DNA from: Oxalobacteraceae bacterium
Lineage (GTDB): Bacteria > Pseudomonadota > Gammaproteobacteria > Burkholderiales > Burkholderiaceae_D
Direction: 5' to 3'
Length of the DNA stretch: 64,000 bases
NCBI GenBank assembly: GCA_021151485.1
Contig: JAGKXB010000006.1
Span: forward strand, 6,492-70,491
Position numbers and translations under genes: made by a program. Shown in pieces: positions 1 through 8,314 of the stretch (position 1 is its first letter; each line of letters begins with the position of its first letter). The notes below the pieces were generated by a model. That model searched no databases. It was not told where the DNA came from and saw only the letters and a list, made by a program, of their open reading frames with translations.

Positions 1-399
1 CCGGATGGTGCAAAAATTATTCCAAATCCTTTCAATAAAATTCCCGGCTTCTCAGTTCGTACGCATTATTTTGTTCCTGGGTTCCCCGTTATGGCCTGGC
101 CTATGATTGAATGGGCATTAGATACTTACCATGCAGATTTGTTTCACAAAATTGCAAGATTGGAAAAATCGGTATGGGTATTGGGTTCAACAGAGTCGAT
201 GCTGGCGCCATTAATGGATGACATTGAAACTGCATTTCCATCGGTAAAAATATTTAGTTTGCCTACTATCAATAACCCGCAACTCGGTAGTTATATTGAC
301 CTTGGAGTGAAAGGCGATCCTGCACAAACGATGGCAGCATTTAATCAGTTATTAAATGGTTTGGATGAGTTGAGGGTGAAGTATCAGCTTAAGGCTTAA
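1..399 (+). CDS. CinA-like molybdopterin-binding domain protein (3' part only)
   Basis: The reading frame is open from the first base, so this is the C-terminal 132 residues of a gene that starts before the window. The piece contains VPGFPVMAWPMIEW, typical of the MoaB/Mog-like domain of the competence/damage-inducible CinA family in betaproteobacteria; the Gly/Pro-rich PGFP stretch sits where this fold binds pterin or nucleotide. It then has a GDPAQTMAAF segment near the end. Whether the full protein also has the C-terminal nicotinamide-nucleotide amidase domain cannot be told, but the frame ends soon after the MoaB-like part, suggesting a single-domain protein. The family is known from sequence; substrate and role are not shown here. 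Confidence 0.7.
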   Translation, partial: PDGAKIIPNPFNKIPGFSVRTHYFVPGFPVMAWPMIEWALDTYHADLFHKIARLEKSVWVLGSTESMLAPLMDDIETAFPSVKIFSLPTINNPQLGSYIDLGVKGDPAQTMAAFNQLLNGLDELRVKYQLKA

Positions 400-414
400 A
401 ATTTAAAGAGGGCT

Positions 415-447
415 AAAACCATGTGAAACATTACGTGCCTCACATGG
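415..447 (-). terminator. Probable terminator of the GlcG/HbpS gene
   Basis: An 8-bp perfect stem (CCATGTGA at 419-426 with TCACATGG at 440-447) lies 18 bases past the stop of the minus-strand gene. Read on the minus strand the stem is followed by TTTTAG, so it could act as a weak intrinsic terminator. The stem is not GC-rich and the T run is short. Confidence 0.45.
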
Positions 448-465
448 AAAAACATGCGGTTCTTC

Positions 466-873
466 TTACAGGTTCAATGCAGCAATACCAGCTTTTGCAA
501 TTTGCGCATCTTCTGTTGATTTAACTCCAGAGACACCGACTGCACCAACGCATTGGCCGTTAACTATAATCGGTACACCACCTTCCAGCATGCCTTCAAT
601 GTAAGGGGCGCTGATGAAAGAAAAACGGCCATTGTTGATCATATCTTCATATACTTTGCTTTCGCGACATCCGAGTGCGGCTGTTTTGGCTTTTGCGGGT
701 GCAATATGTGCAGAAATAGGGCTGGCGCCATCCAAGCGCTGTAGCCACAATAAATGCCCACCATCATCAACGATAGAAATAACAACAGCCCAGTTGTTTT
801 GAGTGGCCTCTAATTCGGCAGCTATTGCAATCTTTTTGACATCTTCTAACGTTAGTACTTGTTTAGATTTCAT
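466..873 (-). CDS. GlcG/HbpS family heme-binding-like protein
   Basis: This 135-residue protein matches the small GlcG/HbpS (DUF336) family over its whole length. It begins with a TLEDVKKIAIAAELEA helix, has the core VVISIVDDGGHLLWLQRLDGA, and ends with GGVPIIVNGQCVGAVGVSG, the glycine-rich strand-turn typical of the fold. No signal peptide is visible, so it is probably cytoplasmic. Family members bind heme or cobalamin-like ligands or accompany oxidases such as glycolate oxidase. No such partner lies next to it here, so the ligand is unknown. It is convergent with the CinA-like gene and divergent from the NlpC/P60 gene. Confidence 0.8.
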   Translation of the reverse strand: MKSKQVLTLEDVKKIAIAAELEATQNNWAVVISIVDDGGHLLWLQRLDGASPISAHIAPAKAKTAALGCRESKVYEDMINNGRFSFISAPYIEGMLEGGVPIIVNGQCVGAVGVSGVKSTEDAQIAKAGIAALNL

Positions 874-1023
874 TGTTTTTCCTTGAGTTATAATGTGGGG
901 AGCGGTAATGATAAAAAATGTGGTCGATCATGCTACTTTTTATTTCAAGAATTTGTCAATAATTTTGACAGTGTTTCTAGAATGCTTTACATTGCGGTTG
1001 GTGCAGTAAGAAGGTATTTTAGA

Positions 1024-1551
1024 ATGACGACATTTTCATCGCATTTCTTGCGAATCTTTAGTAACGTAATTTTCATCGTGATGGTTGGCTTTTGCTCACA
1101 GGTATTGGCGAGTGAGCCACGATTTCCTGAATCGAATCAAGTATTTTCTAGTATGGGAAATTTTGCTGATCGCGCATCGGAACTGGTTTTTCGAGCCATG
1201 AGCGTGATTGGTATTCGTTATAAATATGGGGGAAGTACGCCTGAGAGTGGGTTGGATTGTAGCGGTCTGGTGCGTTACGTTTTTAAGGAGTCTTGGGGGG
1301 CTAATTTGCCGCGTACTGCGGAAGAAATTAGTCGTGTAGGACAGTCTGTTGATCCCCAAGATCTTCAATCTGGCGATTTGGTTTTCTATAACACCTTGAG
1401 GCGTACATTTTCTCACGTCGGGATTTATCTTGGTGATAATAAGTTTATTCATGCGTCTTCTGAGGGAGGGCAAGTGCGTATAGAAAATATGAACCTGACG
1501 TATTGGAAAAATCGTTTTAATGGTGCGCGTCGCTTGAAAAGCACAGATTGA
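1024..1551 (+). CDS. NlpC/P60 family C40 cell-wall hydrolase
   Basis: The start at 1024 is preferred over an in-frame ATG at 859 because an AAGAAGG ribosome-binding site lies 9 bases upstream and the product then opens with a secretion signal (hydrophobic residues 11-28, likely cleavage after VLA at residue 29). The mature protein is a compact NlpC/P60 domain: catalytic Cys79 in GLDCSGLVRYVF, His131 in SHVGIYLG and a third polar residue near His143 (KFIHASS). These enzymes cleave D-Glu-diaminopimelate bonds in peptidoglycan stem peptides in the periplasm. It has no separate wall-binding domain. The length, 175 residues, is ordinary for the short secreted Burkholderiales members. Confidence 0.85.
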   Translation: MTTFSSHFLRIFSNVIFIVMVGFCSQVLASEPRFPESNQVFSSMGNFADRASELVFRAMSVIGIRYKYGGSTPESGLDCSGLVRYVFKESWGANLPRTAEEISRVGQSVDPQDLQSGDLVFYNTLRRTFSHVGIYLGDNKFIHASSEGGQVRIENMNLTYWKNRFNGARRLKSTD

Positions 1552-1618
1552 TTTTGAAGTCGATGACGGTTTATATTTGAGGGCCAACGTAAGCTGCCCA
1601 ACTTCAAATTATCGTGGT

Positions 1619-1628
1619 CCCCCCCCCC
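1619..1628. repeat. Poly-C tract (10 C) just upstream of the M50 peptidase start
   Basis: Ten consecutive C residues end 14 bases before the ATG at 1643. It is the only long C/G homopolymer noticed in a fairly AT-rich window. Such tracts can change length by slippage and so alter promoter or leader spacing, but they are also error-prone in sequencing. Confidence 0.8.
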
Positions 1629-1642
1629 TGTAAAATTTCCTC

Positions 1643-2302
1643 ATGAATGATTTAATCCAAGCGGTGACGGTGTATGCGTTGCCCCTCATTTTTGCTATTA
1701 CCTTGCATGAAGCTGCACACGCCTACGCAGCTAAATATTTCGGTGATAACACGGCTTATTTAGCCGGACGCATGAGTTTAAATCCTCTCAAGCATATTGA
1801 TCCCATCGGAACAATCTTAATACCGTTGGTCCTGTATTTCAGTACGGGTGGGCAGTTCTTATTTGGATATGCCAAACCTGTGCCGATTGAGTTTGGCCGA
1901 TTACGTCAACCAAAACGTGACATGGCGTGGGTGGCATTGGCTGGGCCGGCGGCTAATTTTGTTATGGCATTCATGTGGATGGTGTTTGCTATCCTCCTGA
2001 GATCATTGAAGATCGATGAAGTATTTTTTCTGCAAATGGCTAAGGCGGGTATTTTGGTTAATTTGTTATTGTTGGCCTTTAATTTACTTCCTATCCCCCC
2101 ATTAGATGGTGGTCGCATAGTGGTTAGTATGTTACCGCATCAATATGCCTATAAATTTGCGAAAATTGAGCCTTATGGTTTTTTTATCGTGATTGCATTA
2201 GCGTTGTTGAAGGTGATTTATCTCTGGGTAATGCCAGTAGTTGTCATCGCGCAGACAGCATTGCAATGGATGGTTTTTCCCTTAAAATTTTTATTGAATT
2301 GA
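1643..2302 (+). CDS. Site-2 protease (M50) family membrane metallopeptidase
   Basis: The 219-residue protein has the zinc-binding HEAAH motif at residues 22-26 inside the first transmembrane helix and the second metal ligand in PIPPLDGGR (Asp155), the hallmarks of the M50 site-2 protease family. Hydrophobic segments near residues 5-25, 95-118, 130-150 and 172-205 give about four to six membrane spans. There is no PDZ domain, so it belongs to the short YwhC/FtsH-like group rather than RseP, and its substrate is unknown. No clear ribosome-binding site precedes the ATG. It stops 6 bases before trpS, so the two are very likely co-transcribed. Confidence 0.85.
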   Translation: MNDLIQAVTVYALPLIFAITLHEAAHAYAAKYFGDNTAYLAGRMSLNPLKHIDPIGTILIPLVLYFSTGGQFLFGYAKPVPIEFGRLRQPKRDMAWVALAGPAANFVMAFMWMVFAILLRSLKIDEVFFLQMAKAGILVNLLLLAFNLLPIPPLDGGRIVVSMLPHQYAYKFAKIEPYGFFIVIALALLKVIYLWVMPVVVIAQTALQWMVFPLKFLLN

Positions 2303-2308
2303 GTCATT

Positions 2309-3511
2309 ATGTACGCTGATCGTGTTGTGTCTGGTATGCGCCCTACAGGTGCCATGCATCTTGGTCATTATCATGGTGCTCTTAAAAATTGGGTCACAAT
2401 GCAAGCCGAATTGCCATGCTTATTCTTTGTGGCAGATTGGCATGCGTTGACCACGCATTATGATGATCCTAGCATCATTGAAGCGAGTACTTGGGATATG
2501 TTGGTTGATTGGTTGGCTGCGGGTATCGACCCATCGCAATCGACCTTGTTCATTCAGTCTAAAGTGCCAGAGCATGCTGAATTGCATTTGTTATTGTCTA
2601 TGGCGACGCCATTGGGATGGTTGGAGCGCGTGCCAACTTACAAAGATCAAATCGAACAATTGGCGAATAAGGACTTGGCGACATATGGTTTTCTTGGTTA
2701 TCCCTTATTGCAAGCTGCTGATGTATTGATTTATCGTGCCAGCCAAGTTCCGGTTGGTGCAGATCAAGTGCCTCATGTGGAAATGATGCGTGAATTGGCG
2801 CGTCGTTTTAATCATATTTATGGTAAAGAAAAAGACTTTGAGGAAAAAGCACAAGAGGCTGTGAAGAAGCTTGGTAGCAAGCGCGCTAAAATTTATAACG
2901 AGTTGCGCGTTGAGTTTCAGCAAGATGGTAAGGTCGATGCGTTGGAGCAGGCTAAAGCGATGCTGGATGATGCACAAAATCTATCGATGATTGATCGCGA
3001 GCGTTTGTTTGGTTATCTTGAGGGATGTAGGAAACTGATTCTCGTCGAGCCTCAGGTGCGGTTGACTGTTGCTTCACGCTTGCCTGGTTTGGATGGCCGG
3101 AAGATGTCGAAAAGTTACGGTAATACAATCGCTTTACGTGAAAGTAAAGATGTCGTCACTAAGAAAATTCGTACGATGTTGACGGATCCTGCGCGTATAC
3201 ATCGTACTGATCCAGGCGATCCGGAAAAATGTCCTGTATGGCAATTGCATCTAATTTATTCTGATGAGAATAAAAAAGAATGGGTAACAAAAGGATGCAA
3301 GTCGGCTGGTATAGGTTGTATTGAGTGCAAACAAATTGTTGCCGATGGTGTACTCAAAGAGCAAGAGCCTATGCGCGAGCGAGCGCAAAAATATCTAGAT
3401 GATCCATCGTTGGTGCGTGCGATTGTGGCGGATGGTTGCGATAAAGCCCGTAAGTTGGCACAGGAAACCATGCGAGATGTGCGTGAAGTAATGGGTTTGT
3501 CGTATAGCTAA
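2309..3511 (+). CDS. trpS: Tryptophan--tRNA ligase
   Basis: A class I aminoacyl-tRNA synthetase that charges tRNA-Trp in the cytoplasm. The HIGH-type signature is HLGH at residues 17-20 and the KMSKS loop is at about residue 265 (GRKMSKSYGN). The product is about 400 residues rather than the usual 330-340 because of an insertion of about 60 residues around positions 175-240 (a charged segment with KKLGSKRAKIYNELRVEF), a form common in betaproteobacteria. The start lies 6 bases after the M50 peptidase stop. The C-terminal tail carries a CKSAGIGCIECK cysteine cluster near residue 335. Confidence 0.95.
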   Translation: MYADRVVSGMRPTGAMHLGHYHGALKNWVTMQAELPCLFFVADWHALTTHYDDPSIIEASTWDMLVDWLAAGIDPSQSTLFIQSKVPEHAELHLLLSMATPLGWLERVPTYKDQIEQLANKDLATYGFLGYPLLQAADVLIYRASQVPVGADQVPHVEMMRELARRFNHIYGKEKDFEEKAQEAVKKLGSKRAKIYNELRVEFQQDGKVDALEQAKAMLDDAQNLSMIDRERLFGYLEGCRKLILVEPQVRLTVASRLPGLDGRKMSKSYGNTIALRESKDVVTKKIRTMLTDPARIHRTDPGDPEKCPVWQLHLIYSDENKKEWVTKGCKSAGIGCIECKQIVADGVLKEQEPMRERAQKYLDDPSLVRAIVADGCDKARKLAQETMRDVREVMGLSYS

Positions 3512-3562
3512 TAGGCTTATTAAGTTTATTTCTTGTTTTTCTAATTGTTAATTACTAATCAA

Positions 3563-4444
3563 ATGACCATGATCAAGGGCAGTATAGTAGCAATCGTCAC
3601 CCCTATGCAGGTGGATGGCAGTTTGGATTTTCCCGCATTGCATCGTCTTATCGATTGGCATGTTTCTGAGGGTACTGACGGTATTGTGATTGTTGGTACA
3701 ACGGGTGAATCTCCGACGGTGAGTGTTGAGGAACATTGTGCCTTGATCAAGGCTGCGGTTGGGCATGCGAATAAACGTATTCCTATTATTGCGGGTACTG
3801 GCGGTAATTCCACTTCGGAAACTATTGAGTTAACGCAATATGCTAAAGAGGTAGGGGCAGATGCGTCTTTGTTGGTTGTGCCATATTACAATCGTCCAGC
3901 TCAAGAGGGGATGTATAAGCATTTCAAAACAATCGCGGAAAAAGTTGATTTGCCAATTATTCTGTACAACGTGCCAGGACGTACTGTCGCTGATATGTCG
4001 AATGAAACTATTTTACGCTTGGCCCAAGTTCCAGGAATTGTTGGTGTGAAGGATGCAACGGGTAATGTGGCGCGTGGGATCGATTTAATAAGGTTGGCTC
4101 CTAGTACATTTGCTGTTTATTCTGGGGATGATGCGACAGCAATGGCGCTGATGTTTTGTGGTGCTAAGGGAAATATTTCAGTAACTGCTAACATTGCCCC
4201 ACGTGCTATGCATGAAATGTGTCTTGCTGCAATCGATGGTGATATTACTAAGGCGGTTGCAATCAATAACAGGCTTTTCGCATTACATCAAAAACTTTTC
4301 ATAGAGGCAAATCCTGTGCCGGTAAAATGGGCCATGCTAGAAATGGGATTGATTGAATCTGGTTTGCGTTTGCCTTTGTTGACATTGGCTACAGAGAATC
4401 AAGAGATCGTTCGTGCCTCGTTGTTGGAAGCTGGTTTGTTGTGA
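3563..4444 (+). CDS. dapA: 4-hydroxy-tetrahydrodipicolinate synthase
   Basis: Condenses pyruvate with aspartate semialdehyde, the first committed step to diaminopimelate and lysine. The Schiff-base lysine is K163 in GVKDATG and the catalytic tyrosine lies in LYNVPGRT near residue 135; the N-terminal GTTGES substrate loop is present. An upstream in-frame TTG at 3545 exists, but the ATG at 3563 (or at 3569) gives the usual N-terminus beginning just before [10 protein letters not shown], so 3563 is chosen, giving 293 residues. bamC follows 100 bases downstream; dapA-bamC is a known gene pair (bamC was once named dapX). Confidence 0.93.
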   Translation: MTMIKGSIVAIVTPMQVDGSLDFPALHRLIDWHVSEGTDGIVIVGTTGESPTVSVEEHCALIKAAVGHANKRIPIIAGTGGNSTSETIELTQYAKEVGADASLLVVPYYNRPAQEGMYKHFKTIAEKVDLPIILYNVPGRTVADMSNETILRLAQVPGIVGVKDATGNVARGIDLIRLAPSTFAVYSGDDATAMALMFCGAKGNISVTANIAPRAMHEMCLAAIDGDITKAVAINNRLFALHQKLFIEANPVPVKWAMLEMGLIESGLRLPLLTLATENQEIVRASLLEAGLL

Positions 4445-4544
4445 ATTCTTTAGCTTTTAGATTTTGAATTTTTAATTATTTTTTAGAAATTGAAGAGCAT
4501 TAACCGGACATTAATTTACTCTTTTTATCCCGAGTTTAAACAAT

Positions 4545-5783
4545 ATGATTATTGGTAAAAGTTTTGACATTTTTAACTCAAAGACAGATTCGTGCCGTGT
4601 TTTACAAAACAGTGCGATATTGAGTGCGGTAATGATTGGTTTAACAGGCTGTAGTTCAATTACTTCAACGTTCGAATCTAATCGTTTAGATTATAAAAGT
4701 GCAGCTAAATCAACGGTATCGTTAGAGGTTCCACCAGATCTAACACAGTTACAACGGGAGAGTCGTTACACCTTGCCTGTTGTGAATAATGGGGTGGTGA
4801 ATGCTTCTGCTTATGGTGCCCAGCAAGGTGAGCGTGCCGGATCAGTTGTTGCTGCGCCATTGGTGGTTGCGAATGTACAAACCAAGGAGTCTGATGTTAT
4901 TCGTGTGGAGCGAGAGGGGAATCAACGTTGGTTGGTTGTTAAAAAACCAGCAGAAGTATTGTGGCCGCAGATTAAGGATTTTTGGCAGGATTCTGGTTTC
5001 GTGATTAATACAGAATCTTTTGCGACTGGTGTGATGGAAACCGATTGGGCTGAAAATCGTGCAAAAATTCCTCAAGATTTGTTACGCAAGACTTTGGGGA
5101 AAATAGTTGACTCACTTTATTCTACTGGGGAGCGTGATAAGTTCCGTACTCGCTTAGAGTCGACTGGGAATGGTGCAACCGAAATTTATATTAGCCATCG
5201 CGGTACTGAAGAAGTATTCGTTGGAGCTAATAAAGAGACTACAACGTGGACTGCACGTCCTACTGATCCGCAGTTGGAGGCTGAATTTTTGTCGCGCCTG
5301 ATGGTACGTTTAGGTGCAGATGGGGAGCGTGCAAAGAATGCTGTTGCTCAGGCGTTTGTTCAACCAGAGCGTGCAAAATTGGGCAAAGATGCTACGGGTA
5401 GCTATGTGAGTGTCGATGAAAGTTTTGAGCGCGCATGGCGTCGTGTTGGTCTGGCTTTGGATCGTGCTGGTTTTACTGTAGAGGATCGTGATCGTGCTCA
5501 AGGTGTTTATTTTGTTCGATATATTGGGCAAGAGCAAGATGAAAAAGCCAAAACAGCGAGTGAAAAGGGTTTCTTTTCTAAATTATTTTCTGGTGATTCT
5601 TCCAATGACAAAATGAAGGCTGTTCAACGTTATCGTGTTTTGGTTAAGAAGACTGATGTAACTAATGCGAATGATGTGGCTAATGCTGTGACTAAAGTTA
5701 TTGTACTCAATGGTGAGGGTAAAATTGAATCGTCATCGAATGTTGATAGAATTTTGTCATTATTAAATGAGCAGCTGAAATAA
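4545..5783 (+). CDS. bamC: Outer-membrane assembly lipoprotein BamC (NlpB/DapX)
   Basis: A lipoprotein component of the BAM complex that folds beta-barrel proteins into the outer membrane. The lipobox is LTGC with the modified cysteine at residue 36; the stretch before it is long, so the true start could be the internal ATG at residue 30 only if a minimal signal were enough, and the annotated ATG is kept. After the cysteine come an unstructured segment with DYKSA (residues 49-53) and PPDLTQL, which in BamC contact BamD, then two helix-grip domains (about residues 105-235 and 285-405). The position directly after dapA fits. A strong terminator follows 10 bases after the stop. Confidence 0.88.
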   Translation: MIIGKSFDIFNSKTDSCRVLQNSAILSAVMIGLTGCSSITSTFESNRLDYKSAAKSTVSLEVPPDLTQLQRESRYTLPVVNNGVVNASAYGAQQGERAGSVVAAPLVVANVQTKESDVIRVEREGNQRWLVVKKPAEVLWPQIKDFWQDSGFVINTESFATGVMETDWAENRAKIPQDLLRKTLGKIVDSLYSTGERDKFRTRLESTGNGATEIYISHRGTEEVFVGANKETTTWTARPTDPQLEAEFLSRLMVRLGADGERAKNAVAQAFVQPERAKLGKDATGSYVSVDESFERAWRRVGLALDRAGFTVEDRDRAQGVYFVRYIGQEQDEKAKTASEKGFFSKLFSGDSSNDKMKAVQRYRVLVKKTDVTNANDVANAVTKVIVLNGEGKIESSSNVDRILSLLNEQLK

Positions 5784-5793
5784 CGTTGGGCAC

Positions 5794-5823
5794 AAAAAAG
5801 CCGACCTTAAGGTCGGCTTTTTT
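5794..5823. terminator. Strong bidirectional intrinsic terminator after bamC
   Basis: GCCGACC (5800-5806), a TTAA loop and GGTCGGC (5811-5817) form a perfect 7-bp GC-rich stem flanked by six A residues on the left and six T residues on the right. It can stop transcription from bamC on the plus strand and from the small lipoprotein gene on the minus strand. Confidence 0.93.
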
Positions 5824-5838
5824 CAAGAAATCTGTTGA

Positions 5839-6120
5839 TTACTTGGATTTTGCAGATGCAGCTTTAGCAGCGTCAGCAGATGCGCCGGCAGCAGCTGAAG
5901 CAGCGGCTGGAGCAGCAGCTTCTGCGGATGCAGCAGGTGCCATAGCAGCAGGAGCTTCAGCAGAAGCTGCTGCGCCTGGAATAGCTGGAGCAGCTGGAGC
6001 AGCAGCTGGTGCTGATACTTCAGCTGCAGGAGCAGGAGCTGCTGCTGGAGCTTCTTCTTTTTTGCTGCAAGCAGCCAAAGCGATCGCCAACAAGGAGATG
6101 ATCAACAGAGATTTTTTCAT
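5839..6120 (-). CDS. Small Ala/Pro-rich lipoprotein of unknown function
   Basis: The 93-residue product starts MKKSLLIISLLAIALAAC, a clean lipoprotein signal with lipobox LAAC and modified Cys18, followed by SKKEEAP. The rest is almost entirely alanine and proline with a few Ser/Glu/Met, so it is predicted to be disordered after lipidation. An AAGGGA ribosome-binding site precedes the ATG. Low-complexity lipoproteins of this type are common in Burkholderiales. They have no assigned role, and a spacer or envelope function is only a guess. A long plus-strand frame over the same bases is a by-product of the GC-rich Ala codons. It shares the bidirectional terminator with bamC. Confidence 0.75.
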   Translation of the reverse strand: MKKSLLIISLLAIALAACSKKEEAPAAAPAPAAEVSAPAAAPAAPAIPGAAASAEAPAAMAPAASAEAAAPAAASAAAGASADAAKAASAKSK

Positions 6121-6134
6121 GGTGTTCCCTTAAT

Positions 6135-6166
6135 AAATAAACAAATAAACAAATAAACAAATAAAC
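6135..6166. repeat. Four tandem copies of an 8-bp repeat in the lipoprotein leader
   Basis: AAATAAAC is repeated four times without change (6135-6142, 6143-6150, 6151-6158, 6159-6166). On the lipoprotein mRNA strand this reads (GTTTATTT)4 and lies 15-46 bases upstream of its start codon, so copy-number change would alter the 5' leader or promoter spacing. Confidence 0.85.
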
Positions 6167-6182
6167 CAAAATTTTTCGATGA

Positions 6183-6200
6183 ATAATTACCGGTAATTAT
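6183..6200. promoter_or_regulatory. 18-bp perfect palindrome upstream of the lipoprotein gene
   Basis: ATAATTACCGGTAATTAT reads the same on both strands over 18 bases and lies 63-80 bases before the lipoprotein start, where an operator would be expected. The surrounding 6167-6421 stretch otherwise holds only AT-rich sequence with no open frame. No known regulator is assigned. Confidence 0.5.
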
Positions 6201-6421
6201 CGCTCTATAGGTTAGGTCGTTTCCGAAGTTTCTTGAAAAATGGTGTTTTCCAAACAACGAAATATTCCTAACCCGCGATTATAGCGATTTTTTGTTCTAT
6301 GCAATAGAAGCAATGATGTTTTTTTGCAGAGCATTGCAGAATTACCACAAATGTTGTTTTTTGTTATTTTTTTGATACTTTTGTATGTGGAATTGGGCTC
6401 AATTAGTCAATTTGGTTTTGA

Positions 6422-7543
6422 TTAACTTAGCGTAAGCCATCCATCTTGATACCATGTATACAAGGCTTCCCAAATATCGGTAGATGCATTTGCTAAGATG
6501 GCGCTATCCAGTTTTCGCGTATCGGCCAATATTGTGAGTATGGTTTTATCATCGTCGTTTATAGCGAACGACATGCCGTTGATGAATAAATGTTCTCCGC
6601 AATACAGCATTCGTGATTTGATTGATAATAAGACACCTTGTTTGCGTGCTGTTTTTTCAAAAGAAGCCGGTGTTAATGGTTTAACTGGTGTCCGAAAAAT
6701 GACACTATGCGCCGGCTCTGATAAATGCTCTCCAAGAAAAATAGTGATGTCGTCTTTGGTGAATTTTACTTTGTTTAATTCTGTTGAAATATGAGAAATC
6801 ATTGAGTTATCAATTTTGGCAGGATGTTTGGTTGGTTTGCGTTCAGGATCGGTATAGCGCCCTGGCAAATCAATTGAATCAGCCATAAATTGTAAAAATG
6901 CATCCCCCAATTCTTGATAAGAAGGTATGCGAAATCCTATTGAGTAAGTCATGCATTCTCCTACGGCAATGCCATCATGGGCGTAATGTGGGGGCAGATA
7001 GAGCATGTCGCCAGGTTCTAGGATAAATTCTTCTTCTACCTGAAAATTATTTAAAATTTTTAGGGGCAAATCTGGTACCAAGGTTAAATCTTTTTGCGCG
7101 CTAATCCGCCAACGTCGTTGTCCATGTGCTTGTAGTAAAAAAACATCATACGAATCAAAATGTGGCCCTACGCCACCCGTATCTGTGGCGTAACTAATCA
7201 TTAAATCATCAAGCCGCGTATCGGAAATAAAGCGAAATTGACGCAGTAGGGCGTCGACGGATTCATCTTGCAAATTGACGCCTTGTACTAACAGTGTCCA
7301 GCCTTTTTTGGTGATGGCAGGCAAAGTGTTAAAGGGGCCATGTTGCATGTCCCATTGTTGATCTTCATGGGTGATGAGACGTGCATCGACATCGTTTTTG
7401 CCGGCTAATTCAAACAAAGATGGGCGGCTGACCAAAGGTGTGAAATTGGGAATGGCTTGGCGAATTAATAAAGGTTTTTTTTGCCAATAATCACGCATAA
7501 ATTCTGCGTGGCTGAGTTCGCCCAGAATGGATAAGTTTTTCAT
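6422..7543 (-). CDS. roxA: Cupin/JmjC ribosomal protein hydroxylase (RoxA/YcfD family)
   Basis: A 373-residue Fe(II)/2-oxoglutarate oxygenase. The metal triad is visible as H128 and D130 in GPHFDSYDVF and a distal His189 in PPHYAHDG. GQRRWR, which follows the first two ligands, is typical of the YcfD/MINA53 group, and the C-terminal winged-helix-like part (residues 210-373) matches the family length. E. coli YcfD hydroxylates an arginine of ribosomal protein uL16, so the same role is inferred here. The gene is divergent from the FKBP gene, and about 300 non-coding bases separate its 3' end from the next minus-strand gene. Confidence 0.87.
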   Translation of the reverse strand: MKNLSILGELSHAEFMRDYWQKKPLLIRQAIPNFTPLVSRPSLFELAGKNDVDARLITHEDQQWDMQHGPFNTLPAITKKGWTLLVQGVNLQDESVDALLRQFRFISDTRLDDLMISYATDTGGVGPHFDSYDVFLLQAHGQRRWRISAQKDLTLVPDLPLKILNNFQVEEEFILEPGDMLYLPPHYAHDGIAVGECMTYSIGFRIPSYQELGDAFLQFMADSIDLPGRYTDPERKPTKHPAKIDNSMISHISTELNKVKFTKDDITIFLGEHLSEPAHSVIFRTPVKPLTPASFEKTARKQGVLLSIKSRMLYCGEHLFINGMSFAINDDDKTILTILADTRKLDSAILANASTDIWEALYTWYQDGWLTLS

Positions 7544-7625
7544 TAATGATCAAATAAAGGTAGGGGAATGAGGGATTGCACGTTAATGTTTACAGATATT
7601 TGCTTGTGCTTGCTGTTGTTTGAAA

Positions 7626-7654
7626 CTGACTAGTTTCGATCATATGAGTATAAT
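7626..7654 (+). promoter_or_regulatory. Sigma-70-type promoter of the FKBP gene
   Basis: A perfect TATAAT (7649-7654) lies 17 bases after CTGACT (7626-7631), which matches the -35 consensus at four of six positions. The -35 overlaps a small inverted repeat (GAAACT-GACT-AGTTTC, 7622-7637). The predicted transcript would begin about 35 bases before the ATG at 7695. Confidence 0.6.
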
Positions 7655-7694
7655 TGCCGCTATGTTGTTTGTATATTAAATGAAAGAATTCACT

Positions 7695-8255
7695 ATGAAA
7701 ATTGCTAAAAATACGGTGGTGACCGTGAAATACAAGCTATCAGATGCGCAAGGCAATCTGATTGAAGATGGTCGCGAGCCCATGGTCTATTTACATGGTG
7801 GCTATGAAAATACCTTGCCAAAAATAGAAGAAGCTTTGGATGGCAAAGAGGCAGGTTATGAAACCATGATTCAAGTTGAGCCTCAAGATGCGTTTGGTGA
7901 GTATGACCCTAGTTTGGTCAAAATCGAGCCACGTAATCGTTTACCTGCACCTTTAGAGATTGGTATGCAATTTGAAGGGACGCCAGATGATGTCGATAGC
8001 GATGAAGAGGCTTTGATTTTTACAGTGACGGATATTGCTGATGATAAGGTGGTGTTGGATGGTAATCATCCGCTTGCTGGTATTGCCTTGCGTTTTTCGT
8101 TAAATGTGACAGAAGTGCGTGCTGCTACCGATGAAGAAATCGTGCATGAGCATGTGCATGGTCCAAATGGACATCATCATGCTCATGATGACATGGATGA
8201 TGAAGATGACGAAAGCAGCGAAGGTGACGAATTCCGTACTCATCTGATTCATTGA
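7695..8255 (+). CDS. SlyD-like FKBP-type peptidyl-prolyl isomerase
   Basis: A chaperone-type FKBP with an inserted IF domain, 186 residues from the ATG at 7695; an ATG at 7680 in the same frame has no ribosome-binding site. The start MKIAKNTVVTVKYKLSD, the YLHGGYENTLPKIEEAL loop and the GNHPLAG motif are typical of the SlyD/FkpB group. The C-terminus is rich in His and acidic residues (HEHVHGPNGHHHAHDD, then DDEDDE), suggesting metal binding as in SlyD, which delivers nickel to hydrogenases and also assists folding. It is monocistronic with its own promoter. The metal role is inferred from the tail only. Confidence 0.88.
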   Translation: MKIAKNTVVTVKYKLSDAQGNLIEDGREPMVYLHGGYENTLPKIEEALDGKEAGYETMIQVEPQDAFGEYDPSLVKIEPRNRLPAPLEIGMQFEGTPDDVDSDEEALIFTVTDIADDKVVLDGNHPLAGIALRFSLNVTEVRAATDEEIVHEHVHGPNGHHHAHDDMDDEDDESSEGDEFRTHLIH

Positions 8256-8314
8256 TATTTGCATTTAAGTAGGCAAATGGAAAATGGAGCCTATAAAGCC
8301 TGTAAATAATTTCT

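Noticed and set aside
859-1023. Longer N-terminus for the NlpC/P60 gene from the ATG at 859
   Set aside because: It overlaps the divergent gene start, lacks a ribosome-binding site and buries the signal peptide.
1096-1587. 163-codon minus-strand frame opposite the NlpC/P60 gene
   Set aside because: Shadow of a gene with clear catalytic motifs on the other strand; composition is not protein-like.
5786-6133. Ala-rich plus-strand frame over the small lipoprotein
   Set aside because: It starts in the bamC terminator and mirrors the Ala/Pro codons of the minus-strand lipoprotein, which has a clean signal peptide and ribosome-binding site.
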